DNA of 49,379 nucleotides, taken from positions 1 to 49,379 of the forward strand of contig JADLEG010000155.1 of NCBI GenBank assembly GCA_020846275.1, written 5' to 3'. This DNA comes from Alphaproteobacteria bacterium. GTDB lineage: Bacteria > Pseudomonadota > Alphaproteobacteria > JAEULC01. The stretch's first letter is position 1. Every line of letters starts with the position of its first letter. Below, one piece after another: positions 10,516 to 18,996 of this stretch. The position numbers and the translations under genes were made by a program. The notes under the pieces are model-generated. The model was not told the origin of the DNA and ran no database searches. It was given only the letters and a program-made list of their open reading frames with translations.

Positions 10516-11511
10516 ATGAACCAGACCAACCAGAAGCGCGTGCTCTACCTGAGCCATGGCAACGCCCAGCTCTACGCCATGGTGCGCGACGCGCTGCGCC
10601 CGGGCTTCGAGCTGCTGACCCTCGACACGCCGGACGAGTCGGAATGCCTGGCCAAGCTGGCCCAGGCCGACGCGGTGATCTGCAGCGCCGAGCGCTTCAC
10701 GCGGCCGCGCATCGCCGCCGCGCAGCGGATGCGGATCGCCCATCACCAGGGGGTCGGCTTCCACGATACGGTCGACTGGCCGGCGCTGGCCGAGCGCGGC
10801 ATCCCGCTGGCCATCACCCCGGGCGGTACGTCCACCGGCGTGTCCGAGCACACGCTGATGCTGATGTTCGCGGTAATGAAGCGCCTGCCCTATCTCGATT
10901 CCGAACTGCGCCAGGGCCGCTTCCACATCAACGCGATCCGCCACTGCACCTACGAGCTCTACGGCAAGACGGTCGGGATCATCGGCATGGGGCGGATCGG
11001 CACGGGGCTCGCCGAGCGGCTGAAGCCGTTCGGCGTGCGCGCGATCTTTCACGAGATCATCGACATCCCGCAGGCACGCCGCAAGGAGCTGAGCATCACG
11101 CAGGTGCCGCTCGACCGGCTGCTGGCCGAATCCGACATCGTCACGATCCACGTGCCGCTGACCGCATCCACCCGCCGCATGATCGACGCCCAGGCGCTGG
11201 CGCGCATGAAGCCCACCGCCTTCCTGATCAACGCGGCGCGCGGCGGCATCGTCGACGAGCAGGCGCTGGTGGCGGCCCTGCGCGAACGGCGGATCGCCGG
11301 CGCGGCGCTGGACGTGTTCGAGCAGGAGCCGAGCGGGCCCGGCCACCCGCTCTACGCCTTCCCCAACGTCGTGCTGACGCCGCATGTCGCGGCCGGGACG
11401 CGCGACGCCTTCGGCAAGAAGATGGGCTTCATCTTCCAGAACCTGGAGGCGTTCTTCGACGGCAAGCCGGTCGAGCACCTGGTGGACTACGCCGCCGAAG
11501 CCCGCGGCTGA
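10516..11511 (+). CDS. D-isomer-specific 2-hydroxyacid dehydrogenase
   Basis: This 331-residue NAD(P)-dependent oxidoreductase interconverts 2-hydroxy acids and 2-oxo acids. The Rossmann motif GMGRIGTGLAERL lies at mid-length. The catalytic Arg (NAARGGIVDE), Glu (DVFEQEP) and His (TPHVAAGT) are all present. Family members include phosphoglycerate, glyoxylate/hydroxypyruvate and D-lactate dehydrogenases; nothing here settles which. It starts 12 bases after the RraA-like gene and is surely in the same operon. An aldolase followed by such a dehydrogenase suggests breakdown of a hydroxylated or branched acid. Confidence 0.92.
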   Translation: MNQTNQKRVLYLSHGNAQLYAMVRDALRPGFELLTLDTPDESECLAKLAQADAVICSAERFTRPRIAAAQRMRIAHHQGVGFHDTVDWPALAERGIPLAITPGGTSTGVSEHTLMLMFAVMKRLPYLDSELRQGRFHINAIRHCTYELYGKTVGIIGMGRIGTGLAERLKPFGVRAIFHEIIDIPQARRKELSITQVPLDRLLAESDIVTIHVPLTASTRRMIDAQALARMKPTAFLINAARGGIVDEQALVAALRERRIAGAALDVFEQEPSGPGHPLYAFPNVVLTPHVAAGTRDAFGKKMGFIFQNLEAFFDGKPVEHLVDYAAEARG

Positions 11512-11534
11512 AGCGGTCCAGTCCTATCGGTCTG

Positions 11535-11572
11535 AACTGGCCCTTTTATTGGGCCGCTTTCGGCCCCAGTTT
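11535..11572 (+). terminator. Hairpin region downstream of the 2-hydroxyacid dehydrogenase
   Basis: A stem GGGCCG, loop CTTT, CGGCCC is nested inside outer arms AACTGG and CCAGTT. A competing stem GGCCC/GGGCC overlaps it. There is no long U-tract after it, so it would be a weak terminator, an attenuator or a message stabiliser between the dehydrogenase and the molybdoenzyme gene. Confidence 0.35.
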
Positions 11573-11645
11573 GGTGGCCAATGGGTGCGGTGCCTCGCCG
11601 CCCGGCGCCAATGCCGGGCGGTTCGGACTGTCGAGGAGAGAAGAA

Positions 11646-13667
11646 GTGGAAACGGTTCGCGTCGTCTGCGCGCATGATTGTCCCGACCTGTGCTCGCTGT
11701 TGGCGCATGTCGAGAACGGCAAGCTCGTCCGGGTCCAGGGCGATCCCGACCAGCCCTTCACCGCCGGCTTCGCCTGCGCCAAAGTCAACCGCGACGCCGA
11801 GCTGGTGAACTCGCCGCAGCGCCTGAAGACGCCGCTGCGCCGCACCGGGCCAAAGGGCGAAGGCAAGTTCGTCCCGATCACCTGGGACGCGGCGCTCGAC
11901 GAGATCACCGGGAAGTGGAAGTCGATCATCGCCGAGTCGGGTCCGCTGGCGATCCTGGGATATGCCTACAGCGCGCACCAGGGCCAGATGAACCGCGGCC
12001 TGATGCTGGGCCTGTTCCACGCGCTCGGCGTCAGCCGGCTGAACGCGGGGACGATCTGCGACAGTTGCGCCAGCGCCGCCTGGGAGGCCACCGTCGGCCC
12101 GATCGGCGGCGCCGACCCGGAGTCGATCGTCGATTCCGACCTCATCGTGTCCTGGGGCTGCGACCTGGTCGCCGTCAACGTGCATTTCTGGGCCAAGGCC
12201 GAGGAGCAGCGCAAGCGCGGCGTGCCGGTCGTTGTGGTCGAGCCGCGCCGCAGCAAGACCGCCGAGCGCGCGGACTGGCACATCCAGGTCAAGATCGGCA
12301 CCGATGCCGCCCTGGCGCTCGGCGTCATGCATATCCTCGTGCGCGACAAGCTGTGCGACCGCGACTACATCGCGCGCCACACCGTGGGCTTCGACAAGGT
12401 CGAGCGCGAGGTCCTGCCCCGCTTCACGCCGTCCTATACGTCGCAGGTGACGGGCGTCTCCGTCGCCGACATCGAGAAGTTCGCCGCCATGTACGGCAAG
12501 GCCAAGGCCGCCTACATCCGCATCGGCGAGGGCATGAGCCGGCTTGCCCAGGGCGGCCAGGCGATCCGCAGCGTGGCGCTGCTGCCCGGCGTCACCGGCG
12601 CCTACGCGAAGAAGGGCGGCGGCGCGTTGATGGCGACGGCCGACTCGTTCGAGCTGAACTACGCGGCGATCCGCAAGCCGTCCGGCCCCGCGCAGACCCG
12701 CACCGTCAACCACCTGCGCATGGCCGAGGCGCTGCTGGAGCTGAAGGACCCGCCGATCCGCGCGCTGTTCATCGGCGCCAACAACCCGGCCGTCACCAAT
12801 CCCGATGTCATCAAGCTGCGCCGCGGATTGCAGCGTGAGGACCTGTTCACCGTGGTCCACGACCCGTTCCTGTCGGTGACCGCGAAATACGCCGACATCG
12901 TGCTGCCGGCCGCGACCTACTTGGAGACCGAGGACTTCTATCGCGCCTACGGCACCTACTACATGCAATACGGCCCCAAGGCGGTGGAACCCCAGGGCGA
13001 GGCCTGGTCGAACATGCGCCTGGCGCAGACCCTGGCGACGCGCATGGGCCTCAACGACCCGGTCTTCGGCATGAAGCCGGAGGAGCTGCTGCGCGAACTC
13101 TTCCGCGGCGCCAAGGGCCAGGTCGCCGCCTACGATCCCGACGCGCTGCGCACGGCCGGGCCGGTGCGCGTGGCGCCGCAGGGGCCGCAGGAATTCCGCA
13201 CCCCCTCGGGCAAGCTCGAATTCCACTCCGAGGCCCTGGCGGCCAAGGGCACGGCGGCGATGCCCGACTGGACGCCCGACCCGCAGGAGGAAAAGGACGC
13301 GGCGAAATGGCCGCTGCGTCTGTTGACCACGCCCGGCTATTTCCAGCCGCACACCGTCTATTCCGGCGTGGCCTTCCTGCTGAAGCGCGAGGGTGTGCCG
13401 AGCTGCGTGCTGCATCCCGACGACGCCCAGGCGCGCAACCTGAGCCAGGGTCAGAAGGTCCGCCTGTTCAACGAGCGCGGCGCCATCGGCTTGACCTTGC
13501 GCATCAGCGACGAGATCCAGCGGGGCGCGGTGCTGGTGCCCGGCCAGCGGCCGGACGACGAGGCCGTGTCGGGCACGATCAACATGCTGTGCTCCGACCG
13601 CTACAGCGACATGGGCGAGGGCGCGACCTACCAGAGCACGTTTCTGGACGTGGCGGCCTGGAGCTGA
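11646..13667 (+). CDS. DMSO-reductase-family molybdopterin oxidoreductase
   Basis: This 673-residue bis-MGD molybdoenzyme has an N-terminal [4Fe-4S] site formed by C8, C12, C16 and C44 (C-x3-C-x3-C-x27-C). It then has the molybdopterin domains and the C-terminal dinucleotide-binding domain (HPDDAQARNLSQGQKV). The likely metal-ligand region is GTICDSCASAAW near residues 135-146, with C138, S140 or C141 as candidates. No twin-arginine signal is visible, so it is probably cytoplasmic. I chose the GTG at 11646 because GGAGAG lies just upstream, although the frame is open further back. No separate Fe-S or membrane subunit is adjacent. The substrate is unknown. Confidence 0.88.
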   Translation: METVRVVCAHDCPDLCSLLAHVENGKLVRVQGDPDQPFTAGFACAKVNRDAELVNSPQRLKTPLRRTGPKGEGKFVPITWDAALDEITGKWKSIIAESGPLAILGYAYSAHQGQMNRGLMLGLFHALGVSRLNAGTICDSCASAAWEATVGPIGGADPESIVDSDLIVSWGCDLVAVNVHFWAKAEEQRKRGVPVVVVEPRRSKTAERADWHIQVKIGTDAALALGVMHILVRDKLCDRDYIARHTVGFDKVEREVLPRFTPSYTSQVTGVSVADIEKFAAMYGKAKAAYIRIGEGMSRLAQGGQAIRSVALLPGVTGAYAKKGGGALMATADSFELNYAAIRKPSGPAQTRTVNHLRMAEALLELKDPPIRALFIGANNPAVTNPDVIKLRRGLQREDLFTVVHDPFLSVTAKYADIVLPAATYLETEDFYRAYGTYYMQYGPKAVEPQGEAWSNMRLAQTLATRMGLNDPVFGMKPEELLRELFRGAKGQVAAYDPDALRTAGPVRVAPQGPQEFRTPSGKLEFHSEALAAKGTAAMPDWTPDPQEEKDAAKWPLRLLTTPGYFQPHTVYSGVAFLLKREGVPSCVLHPDDAQARNLSQGQKVRLFNERGAIGLTLRISDEIQRGAVLVPGQRPDDEAVSGTINMLCSDRYSDMGEGATYQSTFLDVAAWS

Positions 13668-13714
13668 CCGTCACGCCGGTTGCCTGTCTGCCGGGCGGCG
13701 GTGCAAGGTGCGGC

Positions 13715-14572
13715 ATGAACGTTGCCGCACCGGAAGCTCGACCGATCCTGCCTGCCGTCGCAACCGCGCGACGCGCCTCGTTGCCGATGTACAACATCGC
13801 CGAGATGCACCCGGTCTACCACGCGTTCTGGCAGAGCCTGCGGCGGCGCGCGGGACGCCGCGGGGTCACCGGCCTGCCGGAGGCGCTGGACCTCGCCGCC
13901 CCCGCCGTGCCCGAGCGCATCGGGCCGGAGGTCGTCTTCACCCAGGTCTGCGGCTTTCCGCTGCTGACTCGCCTCCGCGGCCAGGCCGCGATCCTCGTCA
14001 CGCCGGTCTATGACGTGCCGGGCTGCGAAGGGCCGACGCACACCGCATTCTTCATCGTGCGCGACGATTCGCCGTTCGTCCGTCTGGAGGACCTGCGCGG
14101 CAGCCGGATCGCCTGCAACTCGCTGCTCTCCAACAGCGGGATGAACCTGCCGCGCCGCACGATCGCCGATATCGCAAACGGCAAGCCGTTCTTCGGCGAA
14201 CGCCTGATGACGGGCAGCCATACCGCCAGCATCGCGGCGGTCGCCGAGGGCCGCGCCGACGTGGCGGCGGTCGACTGCGTCACCGACGCCGTGTTCCGCC
14301 GCCATCGCCCGGGCCTGATGGCGCGCATCCGCATCCTCGCCCGGTCGGTCCCGAGCCCTTCCCTGCCCTTCGTGACGTCAAGCGCCACCGACCCGGCGAC
14401 CGTTGATGCGCTGCGCGCCTGCCTGCTGGAGATGCCGGGGGACGACGAGGGCCGCGCCCTTTGCGCCGGCCTCCTGATCCGTGGCTTCGAGGGCCTGGGC
14501 GAGCCGGACTACCAGCCGATCCTGCACCACCAGGACCAGGCCGCCCGCCTGGGCTACGGCGAGCTGCAATAG
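13715..14572 (+). CDS. PhnD-like substrate-binding protein without signal peptide
   Basis: This 285-residue protein resembles the phosphate/phosphonate-type ABC binding proteins (PF12974). Features are a MYNIAEMHPVYHAFWQSL start and FTQVCGFPLLT. Also present are the DSPFVRLEDLRGSRIACN hinge strand and TGSHTASIAAVAEGRADVAAVDCV. It lacks an export signal and no ABC permease or ATPase is nearby, so it may be a cytoplasmic binding or catalytic module. The ATG at 13715 has only a weak AAGGTG upstream. It follows the molybdoenzyme gene by 47 bases and is the last of the four rightward genes. The ligand is unknown. Confidence 0.8.
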   Translation: MNVAAPEARPILPAVATARRASLPMYNIAEMHPVYHAFWQSLRRRAGRRGVTGLPEALDLAAPAVPERIGPEVVFTQVCGFPLLTRLRGQAAILVTPVYDVPGCEGPTHTAFFIVRDDSPFVRLEDLRGSRIACNSLLSNSGMNLPRRTIADIANGKPFFGERLMTGSHTASIAAVAEGRADVAAVDCVTDAVFRRHRPGLMARIRILARSVPSPSLPFVTSSATDPATVDALRACLLEMPGDDEGRALCAGLLIRGFEGLGEPDYQPILHHQDQAARLGYGELQ

Positions 14573-14759
14573 CAGCCCCTTTTCAGGAAATTGCCGGCAT
14601 TTTCAATTCGGTCCGCAGGTTTTCGGCGGCGGCGCCGACACCGTCTGACACAGAACGACACACAGGGACACAGAACCGGACCGTTCGGGCATCAAGCCGT
14701 GACATTCGGGGCCTAGCCTCCGCCTCGTTAAGGCTCACCAGACGGCAGAGGGGCACAAC

Positions 14760-15476
14760 ATGTTACACGGCGCCGCCATCAGCACCACCCAGTCGTTGCG
14801 GCCGCGGGCTGCGTTCGAGACCCGCTCGACCGGGCGCCCGGGTGCATCGATCGCCACCATCGCCTCGACGTTCAAGCAGCAAGCGGGAACCACCGTCTTT
14901 GCCGAGGGCGAGCGCACCGAGGGGCTGTACGAAGTCGTCTCGGGCATCGTCCGGCTGCACAAGCTGATGCCGGACGGGCGCCGCCAGATCACCGGCTTCC
15001 TGGCCGCGGGCCATTTCCTGAACCTCCTGCTGCAGGACAATTTCACCCATACCGCCGAGGCGGTGACCGAGGTGACGCTTTGCCGCTATCCGCGCACCGG
15101 GTTCCAGCGCATGGTCGACCAGAACCCCGGCTTGGCGCTGCGGCTGCTGGCCGCCACGTCCGACGAGCTGCGCGCAGCGCAGGACCAGATGCTCCTGCTT
15201 GGCCGCAAGACGGCCGCCGAGAAGATGGCGAGCTTCCTTCTCGCGATGGCCGAGCTGCAGGACGATATCGCGCGCGGCAATGTGGTGCAGATCCCGATGT
15301 CGCGCGGCGACATCGCCGACTATCTGGGCCTGACCGTCGAGACCGTCAGCCGCACGCTGGCCCGCTTGAAGCGCGACCGCCTGATCGCGCTGACGTCGCC
15401 GACCGAAATCGAGCTTCTGGACCGCGACAGGCTGGAAGAGCTGGCCGCGGGCGAGTTGGCCGAGAGCTGCCGCTAG
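14760..15476 (+). CDS. Crp/Fnr-family regulator, FixK-like (no Fe-S cysteines)
   Basis: This 238-residue regulator has an N-terminal cyclic-nucleotide-binding-like beta-roll (about 35-150), a long dimer helix and a C-terminal winged helix. Its recognition helix carries E-T-V-S-R, the E-x-x-S-R pattern that reads TTGAT half-sites in FNR and FixK. The N-terminal cysteine cluster of oxygen-sensing FNR is absent; one cysteine (TLCRYP) remains. It would therefore not sense oxygen through a cluster and is best called FixK-like. It sits 26 bases before a degenerate receiver gene and shortly before NO reductase. Eight matching operators lie in the next 20 kb. Confidence 0.9.
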   Translation: MLHGAAISTTQSLRPRAAFETRSTGRPGASIATIASTFKQQAGTTVFAEGERTEGLYEVVSGIVRLHKLMPDGRRQITGFLAAGHFLNLLLQDNFTHTAEAVTEVTLCRYPRTGFQRMVDQNPGLALRLLAATSDELRAAQDQMLLLGRKTAAEKMASFLLAMAELQDDIARGNVVQIPMSRGDIADYLGLTVETVSRTLARLKRDRLIALTSPTEIELLDRDRLEELAAGELAESCR

Positions 15477-15501
15477 CCGTCCCGGCGCCAAGCGTGCCCC
15501 G

Positions 15502-15924
15502 ATGAAACGCAAGACCAATTCACCGCGCAGACCCGCCGGCGGCGTCAAGCGCGTCCTCGTGGTCGACCGCGATTCGGGCACGTCGACGCTGTGCCGCGCC
15601 GCGCTCGCCGGCAAGGACTGCATCGTCGAGACGCATACCAGCGCCGTCGCCGCGATCACGGCGGCGCGGCGCCATCCGCCCGACCTGGTCCTGGTCTCCC
15701 TTCAACTGGGCGACGCCTCGGGCGCGGAAGTCGTGGAATGGCTGCGATCCACGCCGGAACTGCAGGCCGCGCCCATCATCGCCCTGACCGCCATGGCGGA
15801 CGATTATGGCCGGCTGCTCGGCAGCGGAATCGCGACCGTCCTGCGCAAGCCGCTGACCATCGCGGCGATCCGCCGCGCCGTGCGCGGCGTGTGGCTGCCT
15901 CCGGCGACGGAAGTCACGCTCTGA
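15502..15924 (+). CDS. Single-domain receiver lacking the phosphoacceptor aspartate
   Basis: This 140-residue protein is a stand-alone CheY-like domain after a basic tail. The acidic pocket (VVDRD, D22/D24), the switch threonine (ALTAMA, T96) and the conserved lysine (LRKP, K116) are kept. The phosphoacceptor position is serine (PDLVLVSLQLGD, S66), so ordinary phosphorylation is not expected. Two cysteines (C31, C40) are present. It directly follows a FixK-like gene. Small receiver-like FixT proteins in Sinorhizobium and Caulobacter restrain the FixL kinase, so a FixT-like role is a reasonable guess. It could also be an unrelated pseudo-receiver. Confidence 0.85.
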   Translation: MKRKTNSPRRPAGGVKRVLVVDRDSGTSTLCRAALAGKDCIVETHTSAVAAITAARRHPPDLVLVSLQLGDASGAEVVEWLRSTPELQAAPIIALTAMADDYGRLLGSGIATVLRKPLTIAAIRRAVRGVWLPPATEVTL

Positions 15925-16065
15925 GGCTTCGATCGCCGGGCCGCCGCGGCCCACCGGATGCACCCCCTGCCTACTCGAGCGACCCGAGGCGGGAACCTTG
16001 AAACGGGCGCGCCGTTACCCTCCGTCAGGTTGACCGGTTAGTCCCGGCCTCCACCGGAGGTAGCC

Positions 16066-18381
16066 ATGAATAGCACGAAGACGCTCTGGTCCGTCCTCGC
16101 GGCATTGCTCGTGCTCTCCTTCGGGGTCCTGCTGTGGGCCGGCAAGCAAATCTACCAGGATGCGCCGCCGCTGCCCGAGAAGGTGATCGCGGCCGACGGC
16201 AAGCTGATCTACACGCGGGCCGATATCGAGCGCGGCCGCCAGGTGTGGCAGTCGATGGGCGGCATGCAGCTCGGCTCGATCTGGGGCCACGGCGCATACG
16301 TGGCGCCGGACTGGAGCGCCGATTGGCTGCATCGCGAACTCGTGGCGCAGCTCGATCAGTGGGCCAGGACGGAATTCCGCGCCGCCGGTTTCGACAGCCT
16401 GTCCGGAGAGCAGAAGGCTCAGCTCGAAGGCCGGCTGCGCGAGCGCATGCGGCGAAATACCTATGATCCGGGCAGCGGCGCCATCACGCTCGATACCGAC
16501 CGGGCGGCCGCGATCCTGGCGGTCTCGAAGCACTACGAGAGTCTTTTCGGCAAGGATCCGGCAACGGCCGAGTTGCGCGAGAACTATGCGATGAAAGACG
16601 ACACGGTGCCCGATCCCGAGCACCGCCGGGTCCTGTCGGCGTTCTTCTGGTGGACGGCATGGGCCGCGGCCACCGAGCGGCCGGGTACCGACGTCACCTA
16701 TACCAACAATTGGCCGAGCGAGCCGCTGATCGGCAACCGTCCGCCGGCGAGCACCTTCCTCTGGTCCGCCTTCAGCGTGACCTTCCTGCTCGCGGGCATC
16801 GGCGCGCTTGGCTGGCACCATGCCGTCACCCACGGCCGCGGCGAGGAACCGCACCGCGTTCCCGAATTCGATCCGATGCGGCATGTCCAGGCAACGCCGT
16901 CGATGCTGGCGACCGCGAAATACTTCTGGGTGCTGCTGGCCCTGTTCCTGGTGCAGATCCTGTTCGGCGCGATGACGGCGCACTACCAGGTCGAGGGACA
17001 ATACGTCTATGGCTATCACCTGGCGCAGGTGCTGCCCTACTCCATCACCCGCACCTGGCACACCCAATTGGCGGTTCTGTGGATCGCCGTCGCCTGGCTG
17101 GGAACCGGGCTCTACATCGCGCCGGCGGTCTCGGGATACGAGCCGCCGTATCAGCGCCTCGGCGTCAACGTCCTTTGGCTGTGCCTCCTCGTCATCGTCG
17201 TTGGCGCCTTCGCCGGCCAATGGCTGGCGGTGATGCAGCGCCTGGGCCTGGACTACAATTTCTGGTTTGGCCACCAGGGCTGGGAATACGCCGACATGGG
17301 TCGCTTCTGGCAGATTTTCCTGTTCATCGGCCTGATGCTCTGGCTGTTCCTGGTCGGCCGGGCGCTGTGGCCCACGCTCCGGACCAGATCGGAATCGCGA
17401 TCGATCGTCGGGCTGCTTTTCCTATCCACCGTCGCCATCGGCCTGTTCTTCGGCGCCGCCCTGCTGTGGGGCGAGAAGACCTCGCTGTCCATGGTGGAGT
17501 ACTGGCGCTGGTGGCTGGTGCATCTGTGGGTCGAGGGATTCTTCGAGGTGTTCGCGACCGCGGTCATCGCCTTCCTCTTCACGCGGCTCGGACTGCTGCC
17601 GGTGGGAACGGCGACCGTCGCGGTGCTGTTCGCCACGATCGTCTTCATGGCGGGCGGCGTGCTCGGGACGCTGCACCACCTCTATTTCGCCGGCACCCCG
17701 ACCGCCGTGCTGGCCCTGGGCGCGAGCTTCTCCGCGCTGGAGGTCGTGCCGCTCGCCTATATCGGCTTCGAGGCCTACCATACCTGGAGGCTGGGCGGAG
17801 CGGCGCGCTGGGTGCGCCGGTACCGCTGGCCGGTGATGTTCTTCATCGCGGTGGCGTTCTGGAACCTGGTCGGCGCGGGCCTGTTCGGCTTCCTCGTCAA
17901 CCCGCCGCTATCGCTGTACTACATGCAAGGCTTGAACCTGACGCCGCTGCACGGCCACACCGCCCTGTTCGGCGTCTACGGCATGCTCGGCATCGGCCTC
18001 GTGCTGTTCTGCTTGCGCGGCATGAAGCCGTACCTGGCATGGCACGAAAGCATCCTCAAGGTCAGCTTCTGGTGTCTCAACGTGGGCCTGGCCATGATGG
18101 CGCTGCTGACCCTGCTGCCGCTGGGCACGCTGCAGCTGTTCGCATCGCTGGAGCACGGATATTGGTACGCGCGATCGTCGGCCTTCATGCAGCAGCCGAT
18201 CGTCGACCTGCTGGTCTGGATGCGCGTGCCGGGCGACACGGTGTTCTCGCTCGGGGCGCTCGCCCTCACCGTGTTCGTCATCGGCCTATGGATTTTCCCC
18301 CGGCGCGAGGACGAGTTGCGCGAACTGGAACGCGAAGAACGCCGGGCCGAGACGAGGCCAGCGGCGCGCGGCGATCGGTAG
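16066..18381 (+). CDS. norB: Quinol-dependent nitric oxide reductase (qNOR)
   Basis: This 771-residue inner-membrane enzyme reduces two NO to N2O with electrons from quinol. It is the single-subunit form: an N-terminal helix and a long periplasmic domain (about 30-230, fused cytochrome-c-like fold without haem c) precede the heme-copper-oxidase-like core of about 12 further helices. Family marks include HLWVEGFFEVFA with haem/non-haem iron ligands, GTLHHLYF and GHTALFGVYG. The start is supported by CGGAGG just upstream. Without a norC, norD or norQ next to it, it likely serves NO detoxification. A clear FNR box is not found in its promoter. Confidence 0.95.
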   Translation: MNSTKTLWSVLAALLVLSFGVLLWAGKQIYQDAPPLPEKVIAADGKLIYTRADIERGRQVWQSMGGMQLGSIWGHGAYVAPDWSADWLHRELVAQLDQWARTEFRAAGFDSLSGEQKAQLEGRLRERMRRNTYDPGSGAITLDTDRAAAILAVSKHYESLFGKDPATAELRENYAMKDDTVPDPEHRRVLSAFFWWTAWAAATERPGTDVTYTNNWPSEPLIGNRPPASTFLWSAFSVTFLLAGIGALGWHHAVTHGRGEEPHRVPEFDPMRHVQATPSMLATAKYFWVLLALFLVQILFGAMTAHYQVEGQYVYGYHLAQVLPYSITRTWHTQLAVLWIAVAWLGTGLYIAPAVSGYEPPYQRLGVNVLWLCLLVIVVGAFAGQWLAVMQRLGLDYNFWFGHQGWEYADMGRFWQIFLFIGLMLWLFLVGRALWPTLRTRSESRSIVGLLFLSTVAIGLFFGAALLWGEKTSLSMVEYWRWWLVHLWVEGFFEVFATAVIAFLFTRLGLLPVGTATVAVLFATIVFMAGGVLGTLHHLYFAGTPTAVLALGASFSALEVVPLAYIGFEAYHTWRLGGAARWVRRYRWPVMFFIAVAFWNLVGAGLFGFLVNPPLSLYYMQGLNLTPLHGHTALFGVYGMLGIGLVLFCLRGMKPYLAWHESILKVSFWCLNVGLAMMALLTLLPLGTLQLFASLEHGYWYARSSAFMQQPIVDLLVWMRVPGDTVFSLGALALTVFVIGLWIFPRREDELRELEREERRAETRPAARGDR

Positions 18382-18405
18382 AAGCCCGATCCGCCGGCCG
18401 CATCG

Positions 18406-18798
18406 TTGATCGCGTTCTACGCCCAGATCAAGCTGGTGCATGTCGCGGCGGCGCTGGCAAGCGGGGGACTCTTCGCCCTGCGCGGTTCGTTGCTCCTGCT
18501 GGGATACCGCTGGGTCCTGGCGGCGCCGATGCGCGTTCTCGCCTACGGCGTCGACACCACGCTGCTGACCGCCGCGCTGATGCTGACGACGGTCATCCAG
18601 CAATATCCCTTCGTGGATGCGTGGCTCACGGCGAAAATCGTGCTGCTCGGAGTCTATCTCGTCCTCGGCGTCTGCACCTGGAAGGCGCGCACCAGGGCGG
18701 CCCGGCTCGGCTACTGGCTGGCGGCGCTCGGCGTGTTTGCGTTCATCATCTCGATCGCATGGACGCATGACCCGTGGGGACTTCTATCGGCGGCATAG
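18406..18798 (+). CDS. SirB2-like small membrane protein
   Basis: This 130-residue protein has four predicted membrane helices and the SirB2-family segments KLVHVAAALASGG, QQYPFVDAWLTAKIVLLGVYLVLG and IAWTHDP. The family name comes from an older regulatory phenotype in Salmonella; its biochemical role is not established. The frame begins with TTG at 18406, 24 bases after the NO reductase stop, so the two genes are probably co-transcribed. SirB2-like proteins are commonly found near respiratory genes, which would fit a membrane accessory role here. Confidence 0.85.
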   Translation: MIAFYAQIKLVHVAAALASGGLFALRGSLLLLGYRWVLAAPMRVLAYGVDTTLLTAALMLTTVIQQYPFVDAWLTAKIVLLGVYLVLGVCTWKARTRAARLGYWLAALGVFAFIISIAWTHDPWGLLSAA

Positions 18799-18830
18799 CT
18801 CGGCGCGCCGTCTGCGCGCGCGTCCACCCG

Positions 18831-18906
18831 CTAGTGTCTCGATTCCGAAGTTCGTCAGTGTTTGCGACACACCCCGTACGAACTTCGGAATCGAAAAGGA
18901 CGCTAG
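18831..18906. repeat. Palindromic repeat unit 1 bounded by CTAG
   Basis: The arms CGATTCCGAAGTTCGT (18840-18855) and ACGAACTTCGGAATCG (18878-18893) are perfect 16-bp complements around a 22-base loop. CTAGTGTCT-like and AGGACGCTAG ends extend the symmetry to CTAG at both borders. The stretch is AT-richer than its surroundings and lies between convergent genes. It looks like a REP/MITE-type intergenic element and could also end transcription. Confidence 0.75.
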
Positions 18907-18919
18907 CAACTATTTGAAT

Positions 18920-18996
18920 CTAGTGTCCCTTTGGGATCCGAAGCTCGTCTCCGGTCTTGCGATCAAGAGAGGGCGAACTTCGGGTTCGGGGCACTA
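18920..18996. repeat. Palindromic repeat unit 2, diverged tandem copy
   Basis: A second hairpin-forming unit follows the first by 13 bases. It has the same CTAGTGTCC border and CCGAAGCTCGT arm, and a returning arm GGGCGAACTTCGG ending in GCACTAG. It is less perfect than unit 1 but plainly homologous. Its last four bases overlap the TAG stop codon of the universal stress protein gene on the other strand. Confidence 0.7.

Noticed and set aside
10005..11645. Upstream extension of the molybdoenzyme frame across the aldolase and dehydrogenase genes
   Set aside because: It overlaps two well-supported genes in another frame; the Fe-S motif and a GTG with a ribosome site mark the true start at 11646.
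16030..16043. Possible FNR/NnrR half-site TTGACCGGTTAGTC before the NO reductase
   Set aside because: Only the left half matches; the right half lacks ATCAA/GTCAA, so it is not better than chance.
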